NCBI RefSeq assembly: GCF_900129115.1
Contig: NZ_FQUR01000019.1
Span: 1 to 46,269, forward strand
Direction of reading: 5' to 3'
DNA from: Thermoanaerobacter uzonensis DSM 18761
GTDB lineage: Bacteria > Bacillota > Thermoanaerobacteria > Thermoanaerobacterales > Thermoanaerobacteraceae
Length of the DNA: 46,269 bases
Both the position numbers and the translations under genes were made by a program. Under the pieces are notes generated by a model. It did not search any database. It was not told the origin of the DNA and was given only the letters and a program-made list of their open reading frames with translations. Positions 1-6,558 of this stretch are shown in pieces. Position 1 is the stretch's first letter, and every line of letters begins with the position of its first letter.

Positions 1-146
1 AGGCGGGCACCTGAGACAGGACGTCGATTGTGCCCGGTACCCTGCCGGAACCTGAAGGTCGAGTTTTAGTTTTGTCGCTTTGGAACATCGGAGCGACGAT
101 ACAAAATATCTCCTTTTGAATATTTTTTTACTTTGTCAACAAACTG
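1..146 (+). repeat. Repeat E, copy A, 3' part (cut by window start)
   Basis: This is the right-hand part of a 265-bp structured repeat. It begins inside the GC-rich centre (GGGCAC/GTGCCC stem, CCCTGCC arm), then holds the AGTTTTGTCGCTTTG arm, the local hairpin GTCGCT...AGCGAC, the arm TACAAAATATCTCCTTT, and the right end ...TTTGTCAACAAACTG. Positions 1-95 are identical to 46175-46269, so the matching left part lies at the other end of the window. This copy has TACAAAA where copies B and C have TGCAAAA. The left part at 46056-46269 carries the complementary change (TTTTGTA for TTTTGCA), so the two parts fit as one copy. No protein-coding content is evident. Confidence 0.85.
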
Positions 147-174
147 AAGTTCTCCTAAAAGCATAGGAGAACTT
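147..174. terminator. Duplicated stem-loop between E copies A and B
   Basis: This is a perfect 11-bp stem (AAGTTCTCCTA/TAGGAGAACTT) with a 6-nt loop. The same 28-bp sequence occurs at 439-466 and 46028-46055, always directly abutting an E copy. I read it as the original bofC terminator, duplicated as a target-site repeat when E inserted. This internal copy has no adjoining T-tract, so it probably terminates poorly. Confidence 0.8.
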
Positions 175-438
175 AAGACTGTAGACAAATTTTCGTAAAG
201 GAGATATTTTGCAATTGGTGCGACTTGTGACAAAGCGGTAACAAAACTTAGCAAGACCGAGGGTGGAGGCAGGGCCGAAGCCATGGATGGCGTAGGCGGG
301 CACTAAGACAAGGATGTCGAATGTGCCCGGTACCCTGCCGGAACACGAAGGTCGAGCTTTAGTTTTGTCGCTTTGGAACATCGGAGCGACGATGCAAAAT
401 ATCTCCTTTGAATATTTTTTAACTTTGTCAACAAACTG
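175..438 (+). repeat. Repeat E, copy B (complete, 264 bp)
   Basis: Full copy of the structured repeat. The ends are AGACTGTAGACAAA and TTTGTCAACAAACTG, an imperfect inverted pair. Predicted nested stems from outside in: a perfect 17-bp stem AAAGGAGATATTTTGCA/TGCAAAATATCTCCTTT; CAAAGCG...CAAAACT with AGTTTTGTCGCTTTG; GACC/GGTC; GGCAGGG/CCCTGCC; CGGGCAC (or its variant) with GTGCCCG. Two small hairpins sit inside: GCCA-TGGA-TGGC at 280-291 and GACA-AGGA-TGTC at 307-318. The centre is much more GC-rich than the surrounding genes. No transposase or convincing ORF is present, so it is either a non-autonomous (MITE-like) element or a mobile structured RNA. I do not recognise it as a named family. 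Confidence 0.85.
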
Positions 439-466
439 AAGTTCTCCTAAAAGCATAGGAGAACTT
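439..466 (-). terminator. Stem-loop at the 3' end of the bofC-like gene
   Basis: Same 28-bp stem-loop as 147-174. It overlaps the stop codon of the minus-strand gene ending at 465. Read on the minus strand it is followed by TTCAGTTTGTTG (the E end) rather than a T-run, so the E insertion has separated the hairpin from its T-tract. The T-tract is found beside the copy at 46028-46055. Confidence 0.75.
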
Positions 467-1031
467 AAGAGCTCAAATTTGCTAATATTTGGTATGCTTC
501 ATCTTTGTCTTTTGTAATTATATTTTCCCTCACCCTTTCTCTGTCAAAAGGTGTTAAACTATCCAGTGGTATGTCGGTTTTCTCTACAATTTCCTTATTG
601 CCATTTCCATCGCTTTTTAATAAAACTACATATCCATTCATACTGGAAATTATATAATAATCTGGAGGTAATCCTTCTTTTTCCCTATAGAGAACTATTT
701 CGTTTTCATCAAAACTTTTAACTTCCCACTCACTATATATCCTCGCAATTTCTTCCTTGCTTTTCCCATAAAGAGAAGGGGTTAAATTTTGAACCTCCCG
801 GACTATCTCACCATTTTCAAGATATTTAGTTTCAAATATGAGTTTACTCTGAGAAATTAATTTCTTAGCAAGAGCTTCTTGTTGAGAAGAAATCTTTTGT
901 TCATAAGTTATATTTTTTTCTGTTCTTTGCTTTTCATTATCTTTAACATTAATTAAATATCCAAACATTACTCCTATAAATATAGCTAACAAATATATAG
1001 TAACCAGTTTATAGGAAATTAGCTTTTTCAT
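465..1031 (-). CDS. bofC: BofC-like membrane-anchored protein
   Basis: 188-aa protein with a short basic N-terminus and one membrane segment at about residues 10-28, then an extracytoplasmic part. The C-terminal half (a YYIISSMNGYVVL stretch followed by a hydrophilic tail) resembles the BofC C-terminal domain. BofC is the intermembrane inhibitor of SpoIVB signalling in the sigma-K checkpoint of Bacillus sporulation. Position supports the call: yebC lies upstream on the same strand, and ruvC follows if the window ends are joined, as around bofC in Bacillus. The start has a good site (AGGAGGAGA) 6-7 nt upstream. A sigma-G-like promoter precedes it. The assignment rests on recalled family features and context, so it is moderately confident. 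Confidence 0.6.
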   Translation of the reverse strand: MKKLISYKLVTIYLLAIFIGVMFGYLINVKDNEKQRTEKNITYEQKISSQQEALAKKLISQSKLIFETKYLENGEIVREVQNLTPSLYGKSKEEIARIYSEWEVKSFDENEIVLYREKEGLPPDYYIISSMNGYVVLLKSDGNGNKEIVEKTDIPLDSLTPFDRERVRENIITKDKDEAYQILANLSS

Positions 1032-1052
1032 AACATCTCCTCCTGTTTTATG

Positions 1053-1082
1053 TAATTATAACCAATTTTAAAAAATTTATTC
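1053..1082 (-). promoter_or_regulatory. Promoter of the bofC-like gene, sigma-G-like
   Basis: On the minus strand GAATA (1078-1082) is followed after 17 nt by TATAATTA (1053-1060). This fits a sigma-A -10 (TATAAT) and also approaches the sigma-G pattern (GMATR, about 18 nt, CATNMTA). There is no good sigma-A -35. BofC is sigma-G-dependent in Bacillus, which makes the second reading attractive. Confidence 0.35.
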
Positions 1083-1141
1083 TCTTTGCAGGATTTTGTC
1101 AAAAAATATCGAATAATATCTATAAAGGAGGAGATGGTAAA

Positions 1142-1588
1142 GTGGCAAATCAAATTGTAGTTTTTAAACTAAATAATGAAGACTTTTGCGTAGACATTAA
1201 TCAGGTAATAGAAATTATACGGCTTCAGACGATTATTAAAGTACCTGATGCTCCCTCTTTTGTGGAAGGCATAACTAATCTAAGAGGAACAGTTATTCCT
1301 ATTGTAGATTTAAAAAAGCGCTTCAAATTGCCTTTATCAGAAAAAAATGACAATAATCGGATTATTGTAGTAAATGTCACCAACAAACCAGTAGGTTTCA
1401 TCGTAGACTCAGTAACAGAAGTTTTACATGTAGACGATAGTTCCATACAAGAAGCTCCAGACATAATAAAAGGTATTGGGAAAGAGTACATAAACTCTAT
1501 TATCAATTTAAACGACAGATTAATCATCAACTTAGACTTACATAAAGTTTTAACAGAAAAAGAAAAGAAAGAGATAGAAGAAATGTAG
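1142..1588 (+). CDS. cheW: Chemotaxis coupling protein CheW
   Basis: 148-aa single-domain CheW. This soluble scaffold joins CheA kinase to chemoreceptor tails. The N-terminus shows the typical IVVFKLNNEDFCVDI strand pattern. The central NLRGTVIPIVDLKKRF block is the receptor/CheA-binding signature, followed by IIVVNV and VGFIVDSVTEVL. Length matches stand-alone CheW. The start is GTG at 1142 with AAGGAGGAG about 8 nt upstream. It is transcribed away from bofC and is an orphan here: no cheA, cheY or mcp gene is nearby. It shares a bidirectional terminator with yebC. Confidence 0.95.
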   Translation: MANQIVVFKLNNEDFCVDINQVIEIIRLQTIIKVPDAPSFVEGITNLRGTVIPIVDLKKRFKLPLSEKNDNNRIIVVNVTNKPVGFIVDSVTEVLHVDDSSIQEAPDIIKGIGKEYINSIINLNDRLIINLDLHKVLTEKEKKEIEEM

Positions 1589-1604
1589 CCTCTTCTATCT
1601 CTTT
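1568..1604. terminator. Bidirectional terminator between cheW and yebC
   Basis: 14-bp perfect stem (AAAGAGATAGAAGA/TCTTCTATCTCTTT) with a 9-nt loop, T-rich on both strands. It covers the cheW stop codon and lies 3 nt from the yebC stop, so it can serve both convergent genes. Confidence 0.85.
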
Positions 1605-1607
1605 CTT

Positions 1608-2348
1608 TTATTCCTCATCTTCGTCTTCTATTTCCACATTGTGATAAACGTTTTGTACATCGTCATTTTCCTCTAATTTGTCAATTAACTTTTCAAATTT
1701 TTCGTAGTCTTCAGGACTTAGTTGTATAGTATTTTTAGGAAGCATAGTAACTTCTGCTTCAGAAATTTTATAGCCTGCTTTTTCAATTGCTTCTTTTACT
1801 TCTTGAAAATTTGAAGGCTCAGTGATTATTTCGAATTCTTCATCTTCTGCAGAAAAGTCTTGCGCGCCTGCATCTATTGCAACCATCGCTAATTCGTCTT
1901 CATCAATAGAATCATTTTTTTCAACAATTATAATTCCGACTTTGTCAAACATCCATGTAACAGAACCAGCTGCTCCTAAACTACCACCATGCCTATCAAA
2001 AATATGCCTTATTTCACCAGCAGTTCTGTTTTTATTGTCAGTCAAGGCTTCAACAATTATAGCAGTACCAGAAGGACCGTATCCTTCATATATTACTTCT
2101 TCTAAATTAGCTCCTCCTAATTCACCGGTACCTTTTTTAATAGCCCTTTGTATATTTTCATTTGGCAAATTATTAGCTTTTGCCTTTTCTATAGCATCTC
2201 TTAATTTACTATTGGCATTAGGGTCTCCACCGCCTTCTTTAGCCGCCTTTATAATGTCTTTAGTAAGCTTTGTAAAAATTCTTCCCTTTTTAGCATCCAT
2301 TTTCTCTTTTTTGTGTTTTATATTAGCCCATTTTGAATGCCCTGACAT
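1608..2348 (-). CDS. yebC: YebC/PmpR/TACO1-family protein
   Basis: 246-aa YebC-family protein, full family length. The N-terminus [13 protein letters not shown] is the family hallmark, followed by [12 protein letters not shown] and the [17 protein letters not shown] motif. The C-terminal part is acidic. Members are described as DNA-binding regulators (PmpR) or as translation factors for proline-rich stretches (TACO1/YebC). The ATG at 2348 is chosen because AAAGGAGG lies just upstream; the in-frame ATG 13 codons earlier would add non-family residues. The order yebC then bofC then (across the joined ends) ruvC matches the common Firmicute neighbourhood. Confidence 0.95.
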   Translation of the reverse strand: MSGHSKWANIKHKKEKMDAKKGRIFTKLTKDIIKAAKEGGGDPNANSKLRDAIEKAKANNLPNENIQRAIKKGTGELGGANLEEVIYEGYGPSGTAIIVEALTDNKNRTAGEIRHIFDRHGGSLGAAGSVTWMFDKVGIIIVEKNDSIDEDELAMVAIDAGAQDFSAEDEEFEIITEPSNFQEVKEAIEKAGYKISEAEVTMLPKNTIQLSPEDYEKFEKLIDKLEENDDVQNVYHNVEIEDEDEE

Positions 2349-2408
2349 AAAAAAACCTCCTTTACTGTGTCTAAAATATTTTAACACAATAATCTAGGGC
2401 TTGTAAAT

Positions 2409-3329
2409 CTAATCTTCTCTAAAAAGTTGTGTACTTAAATACCTCTCTCCACTGTCAGGAGCTATTGCCAAAACCTTTTTACCTTTGCCTAACTTCTTAG
2501 CAACTTCAATTGCTGCCCATAAGGAAGCACCTGTAGAAATTCCTCCGAGTATGCCTTCTTTTTTTGCCAAAAGGCGAGTCACCTCAAAAGCATCTTCATC
2601 TTTTACAGCAATTACTTCATCTATGACATTTTGATCTAATACCTTAGGAATGAAGCCTGCCCCAATTCCTTGAATCTTATGAGGACCAGGTTCTTTACCT
2701 GATAAAACTGCTGCTGAAAAAGGTTCCACTGCAATTATCTTTATATTAGAAAATTTACTTTTTAATTTCTTCCCTACTCCTGTAATAGTTCCTCCTGTAC
2801 CTACACCTGCAACAAAAGCATCAAGTCCTTCATTAAAATCTTCAATTATCTCTTTAGCAGTAGTCTCTTCATGGATTAAAGGATTTGCAAAATTTTCAAA
2901 CTGTTGTGGCATAAAATAGTTTTTATTCTGTCTTACCAATTCTTCTGCTTTTTTTATAGCACCTTCCATTCCGAATTTGCCAGGGGTAAGAACTACTTCT
3001 GCCCCATATGCCGTTAAAAGCATTCTTCTTTCCATGCTCATAGTATCAGGCATAACTATTATTACTTTATACCCTTTTGCTGCCCCTACCATCGCCAACC
3101 CTATTCCCGTATTTCCGCTGGTAGGTTCAATAATTACACTTCCTTTTTTTAATTTTCCTTCTTTTTCTGCCTTTTCTATCATGGAAAAAGCTACCCTATC
3201 TTTAACGCTGCCGCCGGGATTAAAAAATTCTAATTTTAAATAAATTTCCGCCCATTCTTTCTCCACAATTTTATTTAACTTAACTACTGGCGTTTTCCCA
3301 ATCAGCTCAAAAACATTGTTGGCAATCAT
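2409..3329 (-). CDS. cysK: Cysteine synthase A (O-acetylserine sulfhydrylase)
   Basis: 306-aa PLP enzyme that makes L-cysteine from O-acetylserine and sulfide. The PLP lysine is K43 in NPGGSVKDR. The substrate loop [11 protein letters not shown] and the phosphate-binding loop [10 protein letters not shown] are intact, and the C-terminal part has [12 protein letters not shown]. The start is ATG at 3329 with GGAGGT 7 nt upstream; an upstream in-frame ATG lacks spacing for a ribosome site. No serine acetyltransferase gene is adjacent. The neighbouring TauE/SafE pair could handle sulfur-containing anions, but that link is only positional. Confidence 0.95.
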   Translation of the reverse strand: MIANNVFELIGKTPVVKLNKIVEKEWAEIYLKLEFFNPGGSVKDRVAFSMIEKAEKEGKLKKGSVIIEPTSGNTGIGLAMVGAAKGYKVIIVMPDTMSMERRMLLTAYGAEVVLTPGKFGMEGAIKKAEELVRQNKNYFMPQQFENFANPLIHEETTAKEIIEDFNEGLDAFVAGVGTGGTITGVGKKLKSKFSNIKIIAVEPFSAAVLSGKEPGPHKIQGIGAGFIPKVLDQNVIDEVIAVKDEDAFEVTRLLAKKEGILGGISTGASLWAAIEVAKKLGKGKKVLAIAPDSGERYLSTQLFRED

Positions 3330-3460
3330 AAAATTTACCTCCATTTGTACATTACTATAAAAATTTTAAACTTTCTATGCTAGACATGTCAAATGGAAAT
3401 TAGAATATCAAAAAATTTTAGAGAAAAAATAATAATATCAAGCTGCAAAAGGTGATAAAA

Positions 3461-3817
3461 ATGACTGATAAACTAAAGCTTTTATCTATAGGCTTTATAA
3501 CTGGTATGGTAAACGGTCTTTTAGGGGCAGGAGGAGGCACTTTAATAGTCCCGGCATTGGTATTTTTACTTGGTATAGAAGACCATAAGGCTCATGCTAC
3601 GGCAATTTCAATTATACTTCCTATCACTCTAGTCAGTAGTTTAGTGTATTTACAAAATAAAATAATCGACATTCCTTTAACTATTAACATAGCTATTGGA
3701 AGTACAATAGGAGGGATAATTGGCGCATACTTTCTTAATAAACTTTCCATACCTTTATTACGAAAAATTTTTGGAATAATAATGCTAATCGCTTCCGTCA
3801 GGATGTGGATATCATGA
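3461..3817 (+). CDS. TauE/SafE (TSUP) family permease, half-size, first subunit
   Basis: 118-aa very hydrophobic protein with three to four membrane segments. It carries the TSUP repeat signature GLLGAGGGTLIVPAL near the N-terminus. Full-length TauE/SafE proteins (about 250 aa) hold two such repeats, and this gene encodes only one. The start is ATG at 3461 with GGTGA upstream. The stop overlaps the next gene's ATG by 4 nt, so the two halves are translationally coupled and probably form a heterodimer. Members are proposed exporters of sulfite, sulfoacetate or related anions; the substrate here is unknown. Confidence 0.85.
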   Translation: MTDKLKLLSIGFITGMVNGLLGAGGGTLIVPALVFLLGIEDHKAHATAISIILPITLVSSLVYLQNKIIDIPLTINIAIGSTIGGIIGAYFLNKLSIPLLRKIFGIIMLIASVRMWIS

Positions 3818-4167
3818 AACTATTTCTAATAGGACTTTTTTCAGGAATTGTAGGAGGAATGGGAATTGGAGGAGGGACAATTCTCATTCCTGCCTTGACA
3901 ATCTTTATTGGAACCGAACAACACATTGCTCAAAGCGTTAATCTTTTTTCTTTTATTCCTACAGCAATTATCGCATTAATATACCATTTTAAAAGTAAAA
4001 ACATAAAGTATAAAATCATATTGCTTATAATAATAGGTGGAATGATAGGAAGTTTTGCTGGAGCTATTATAGCAGTAATTACAAAAGCCTTTATATTAAA
4101 AAAAATATTCGCTGTTTTTTTATTCTGTATGGGAATATACGAATTTTTCTCAAAACCTCGCAAATAG
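3814..4167 (+). CDS. TauE/SafE (TSUP) family permease, half-size, second subunit
   Basis: 117-aa hydrophobic partner of the preceding gene, with the second repeat signature GIVGGMGIGGGTILIPAL. The ATG at 3814 overlaps the upstream stop (ATGA). A GTG at 3805 is possible but less well placed. A bidirectional terminator follows. Together the two products cover a normal TSUP protein. Each half keeps its own intact glycine-rich motif, so this looks like a stable two-gene arrangement and not a frameshifted single gene. Confidence 0.85.
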   Translation: MKLFLIGLFSGIVGGMGIGGGTILIPALTIFIGTEQHIAQSVNLFSFIPTAIIALIYHFKSKNIKYKIILLIIIGGMIGSFAGAIIAVITKAFILKKIFAVFLFCMGIYEFFSKPRK

Positions 4168-4170
4168 TCA

Positions 4171-4199
4171 AATAAGAGGAGACTTCCCTCCTCTTATTT
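4171..4199. terminator. Bidirectional terminator
   Basis: AATAAGAGGAG/CTCCTCTTATT, an 11-bp stem with a 6-7 nt loop between the convergent TSUP and CoA-binding genes. It overlaps the stop codon of the minus-strand gene at 4194. Confidence 0.8.
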
Positions 4200-4604
4200 C
4201 CTTTTATCTGTTTCCAACATTACACAGGTATTATAGATAACTTTTAACCCAAGATTTTTAGCTTTTTCCACCAGTTCCTCACTTTCTGCCCCTGGTTGAA
4301 ACCAAATAAATTCTACGCCTAATTTTGCTGCTTCTTCTACGTACTGTTCACCCCTATTAGGGGGAACTACCATATCTACAACTTCTGGTATTACAGGTAA
4401 GCTGGATAAAGAGTCATAGCAAGGATCTCCATCTACTTCTTGAAATTTGGGATTAACAGGATAAGCCGTATAGCCGTTCAGTTTAAGAGTTCGGTAAATT
4501 TGATAACCATATTTACTCTCTCGAGGGAGTGCTCCTACTACAGCCCATATTTTTCTTTTCATAGCTTCTTCCACGTAATCTATGTAGGAATAATCCCACT
4601 CCAT
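4194..4604 (-). CDS. CoA-binding domain protein (YccU-like)
   Basis: 136-aa single-domain Rossmann-fold protein of the CoA_binding_2 family. Visible features are WAVVGALPRESKYGYQI (nucleotide-binding loop), the YPVNPKF turn, the DMVVPP segment and FIWFQPGAESEELV. It resembles the CoA-binding module of succinyl-CoA synthetase, but the physiological role of these small proteins is not established. The ATG at 4604 is preceded by AGGAGGT with 8-nt spacing. Confidence 0.85.
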   Translation of the reverse strand: MEWDYSYIDYVEEAMKRKIWAVVGALPRESKYGYQIYRTLKLNGYTAYPVNPKFQEVDGDPCYDSLSSLPVIPEVVDMVVPPNRGEQYVEEAAKLGVEFIWFQPGAESEELVEKAKNLGLKVIYNTCVMLETDKRK

Positions 4605-4686
4605 TCATTTTTACCTCCTAATTCAATAGGGTTTTAATTAATGCACCCCTATTACTTTTCTCTCACCCTTTTATAAAAGATAAAGT

Positions 4687-5337
4687 TTATGTCCCATAAT
4701 ATTCATCGCCTTTTTTAAAAAGGTACACATCTTCCCCAATCTTTATATCACACTTTTTACCTGTCAAATCATTTATAAAAGTTTGAAATTCTGATAACTG
4801 GTCTTCTTCAATATGTAATACTATAGAAACTTTATCTGAATATATAGTATTCTTAATATAATAACCTTTTTTTAAAAGCTCATTTTGAATTTTTCCCAGG
4901 AAAGTATAATCAAAAGTGAGTATAACACTTTTCGCAGGTATTTTTTCTATTATTCCAGCAGCATCAATACCCACTTTTGCCCCTTTTGTATAAGCTCTCA
5001 CTAATCCTCCTGCTCCTAACAATATTCCGCCAAAATACCTTGTAACTACAACAGCAACGTTTTTTAATCCTTCTTTTTTGATTACATTTAATATTGGTAT
5101 GCCTGCTGTTCCAGAAGGCTCTCCATCATCACTAAAACGCTGAATTTCATCATTTTCTCCAATAACATAAGCATAAACGTTATGGGTTGCCATTCTGTGA
5201 CTTGCCCTAATTTCCTCTATAAATTTTATCGCCTCTTCCTCTGAAGAAACTGGTTTAGCATGTCCGATAAATCTGGAACGCTTTATTTCGATTTCAGCAA
5301 CTCCGTAAGAGTATAGTGTTTTATAACTTTTAGCCAA
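4687..5337 (-). CDS. IMPACT/YigZ family protein
   Basis: 216-aa protein with the UPF0029/IMPACT fold: the N-terminal part has IKRSRFIGHAKPV, then HNVYAYV, FSDDGEPSGTAG and VVVTRYFGGILLGAGGLVRAY, all hallmark motifs. A small C-terminal DUF1949-like ferredoxin-fold domain completes it. E. coli YigZ has the same architecture; the function is unclear, with ties to translation control in eukaryotes. I chose TTG at 5337 (MAKSYK...) because GGGGTG lies 7 nt upstream and TATAAT lies about 20 nt upstream. The longer ATG-initiated frame would run through that promoter. Confidence 0.9.
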   Translation of the reverse strand: MAKSYKTLYSYGVAEIEIKRSRFIGHAKPVSSEEEAIKFIEEIRASHRMATHNVYAYVIGENDEIQRFSDDGEPSGTAGIPILNVIKKEGLKNVAVVVTRYFGGILLGAGGLVRAYTKGAKVGIDAAGIIEKIPAKSVILTFDYTFLGKIQNELLKKGYYIKNTIYSDKVSIVLHIEEDQLSEFQTFINDLTGKKCDIKIGEDVYLFKKGDEYYGT

Positions 5338-5381
5338 AATAGCACCCCTTTTGTCATTATACCAAATTATAATCAAAAAAT

Positions 5382-5400
5382 AAAGCCGTTGCCGGCTTTA
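5382..5400 (-). terminator. Terminator downstream of the Nudix gene
   Basis: On the minus strand AAAGCCG-GCAA-CGGCTTT is followed by ATTTTTTG: a 7-bp stem, tetraloop and T-run 27 nt beyond the Nudix stop codon. Confidence 0.8.
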
Positions 5401-5426
5401 TAAGGCTTTATTAAAGCTTTTTCGCT

Positions 5427-5855
5427 TTACGCCAGAGCCTTCGTCAACGTCTTATATTTAAAATAAGAAACGTTTACAAGTGATTTGTCTTGACTATAGG
5501 TAATCATCTCCAAAGCCTTGTCTATAGGATAAAATCCTCCATCAACAAAACCATCTTCTTTACTAATATTAAATTCCTCATCGGCAGTAATCATGAGATA
5601 CCAAGTGATTTTATTAAAGACAGGACGTTGACGGGTGACAGAATAGAATTCGTAGCTGGTTTCACCAGCAGTAGAAAGGACCTCAACAGATTTAAGACCT
5701 GTTTCAGCACAGACTCTCCTTATAGCCACATCAATAGGTAATTCATTATTTCTAATAACCCCTTTGGGTAACACCCACTCCCCCTTATCATTCTTGAGGA
5801 TAAATACACTGTCTCCTTTGAATACAACTCCTCCAGCGCAATCTCTTATTAACAT
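5427..5855 (-). CDS. Nudix-fold protein with degenerate Nudix box
   Basis: 142-aa single-domain protein. The fold is recognisable from AGGVVF, EWVLPKG and the G-x5-E start of the Nudix box. However, the core of the box reads RRVCAETGL where the canonical pattern is REUxEExGU, so one of the metal-binding glutamates is alanine and the preceding acidic residue is arginine. Nucleoside-diphosphate-X hydrolysis may therefore be weak or altered. The ATG at 5855 is preferred to an in-frame TTG two codons upstream because GGGGG sits 7 nt ahead of it. No neighbour suggests the substrate. Confidence 0.8.
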   Translation of the reverse strand: MLIRDCAGGVVFKGDSVFILKNDKGEWVLPKGVIRNNELPIDVAIRRVCAETGLKSVEVLSTAGETSYEFYSVTRQRPVFNKITWYLMITADEEFNISKEDGFVDGGFYPIDKALEMITYSQDKSLVNVSYFKYKTLTKALA

Positions 5856-6075
5856 TTTCAAGCCCCCTAAAATTTTTATTTTTTCTCTTAATATAATATT
5901 CTTTAAAAACTCTTAAATTCCTTCTTAAATTTTTAATTTTATTTTTATTTTTTCGCACATCTCCACAATTATACATTAAAATTTAATTTTCCCACCAGAA
6001 AATTAATTTACCAGTATAAAAATCCTTAAATTATAAAAAATATCTAATGTACAAAGCAAGGAAGGAGAGTTTTAA

Positions 6076-6558
6076 ATGCATATAATTTATCACTGTTATG
6101 GTGGGACCCATACTTCTGTAATAGCAGCTTATATACATACTGGAAAACTGTCAATGGACAGAATTCCCTCTCGAGAAGAAATAGAAAGCATACCTTTGTT
6201 TGATAAACTAAATGGCCAAAATGACCCGGGACACATCGTTCCTATTGGCACTGATGAATATGGCAACAACGTGTATTCTATGGGAGTAAAAAATGCTAAA
6301 AAGTTAATTGAGCCAGCTCTTAAAGATTTATACTATCATATATTCAATACAAACGAAGGACTGCTTTTGATTGACACGACTGGTGCTACAAATTGGATTA
6401 TGAAAATTGGAGGATTTACTTCTATTGCTTTAAAATTTCCTGTTATAGGAAGGCCTTTAGTCATTTATGGTACGCAAAAAGCTTATAAAAAAATTGTTCA
6501 AATAGTTAAAAACGTAAAGGCTCAAGAAAAAGCAGAGTACAACGCTATTAAAAGATGA
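6076..6558 (+). CDS. DUF3189 family protein
   Basis: 160-aa protein starting MHIIYHCYGGTHTSV, characteristic of the DUF3189 family of spore-forming Clostridia and Bacilli. The early GGTHTS segment resembles a phosphate-binding loop, and GHIVPIGTDEYGNNVYSMG follows. No enzymatic function is known. AAGGAGAG precedes the ATG. Its 3' end overlaps that of hflX by 11 nt on the opposite strand. The 220-bp AT-rich gap upstream contains an imperfect inverted repeat around 5980-6010 but no clear operator. Confidence 0.8.
   Translation: MHIIYHCYGGTHTSVIAAYIHTGKLSMDRIPSREEIESIPLFDKLNGQNDPGHIVPIGTDEYGNNVYSMGVKNAKKLIEPALKDLYYHIFNTNEGLLLIDTTGATNWIMKIGGFTSIALKFPVIGRPLVIYGTQKAYKKIVQIVKNVKAQEKAEYNAIKR

Noticed and set aside
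1..95. 95-bp terminal repeat as a sign of a phage or plasmid genome
   Set aside because: There are no capsid, terminase, integrase or replication genes. The content is conserved chromosomal housekeeping, and the repeat lies within a multicopy element.
175..438. E as a group II intron fragment or CRISPR repeat
   Set aside because: There is no domain V signature, no reverse transcriptase, and no regular short repeat-spacer pattern; only three copies of about 265 bp are seen.
66..456. Open frames across the E repeats (on both strands, also near 14127-14486 and 46014-46262)
   Set aside because: The frames differ between copies, lack ribosome sites, and run through the paired stems. Substitutions follow pairing, not codons, so they are not likely proteins.
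3330..3460. T-box or SAM riboswitch ahead of cysK
   Set aside because: The gap is 130 bp of AT-rich sequence without a T-box core, specifier loop or terminator before the cysK start.
3461..4167. TauE/SafE pair as one gene broken by a frameshift
   Set aside because: The second gene has its own start and an intact repeat motif, and the ATGA overlap is typical of coupled genes. A simple frameshift would not leave two complete half-domains.
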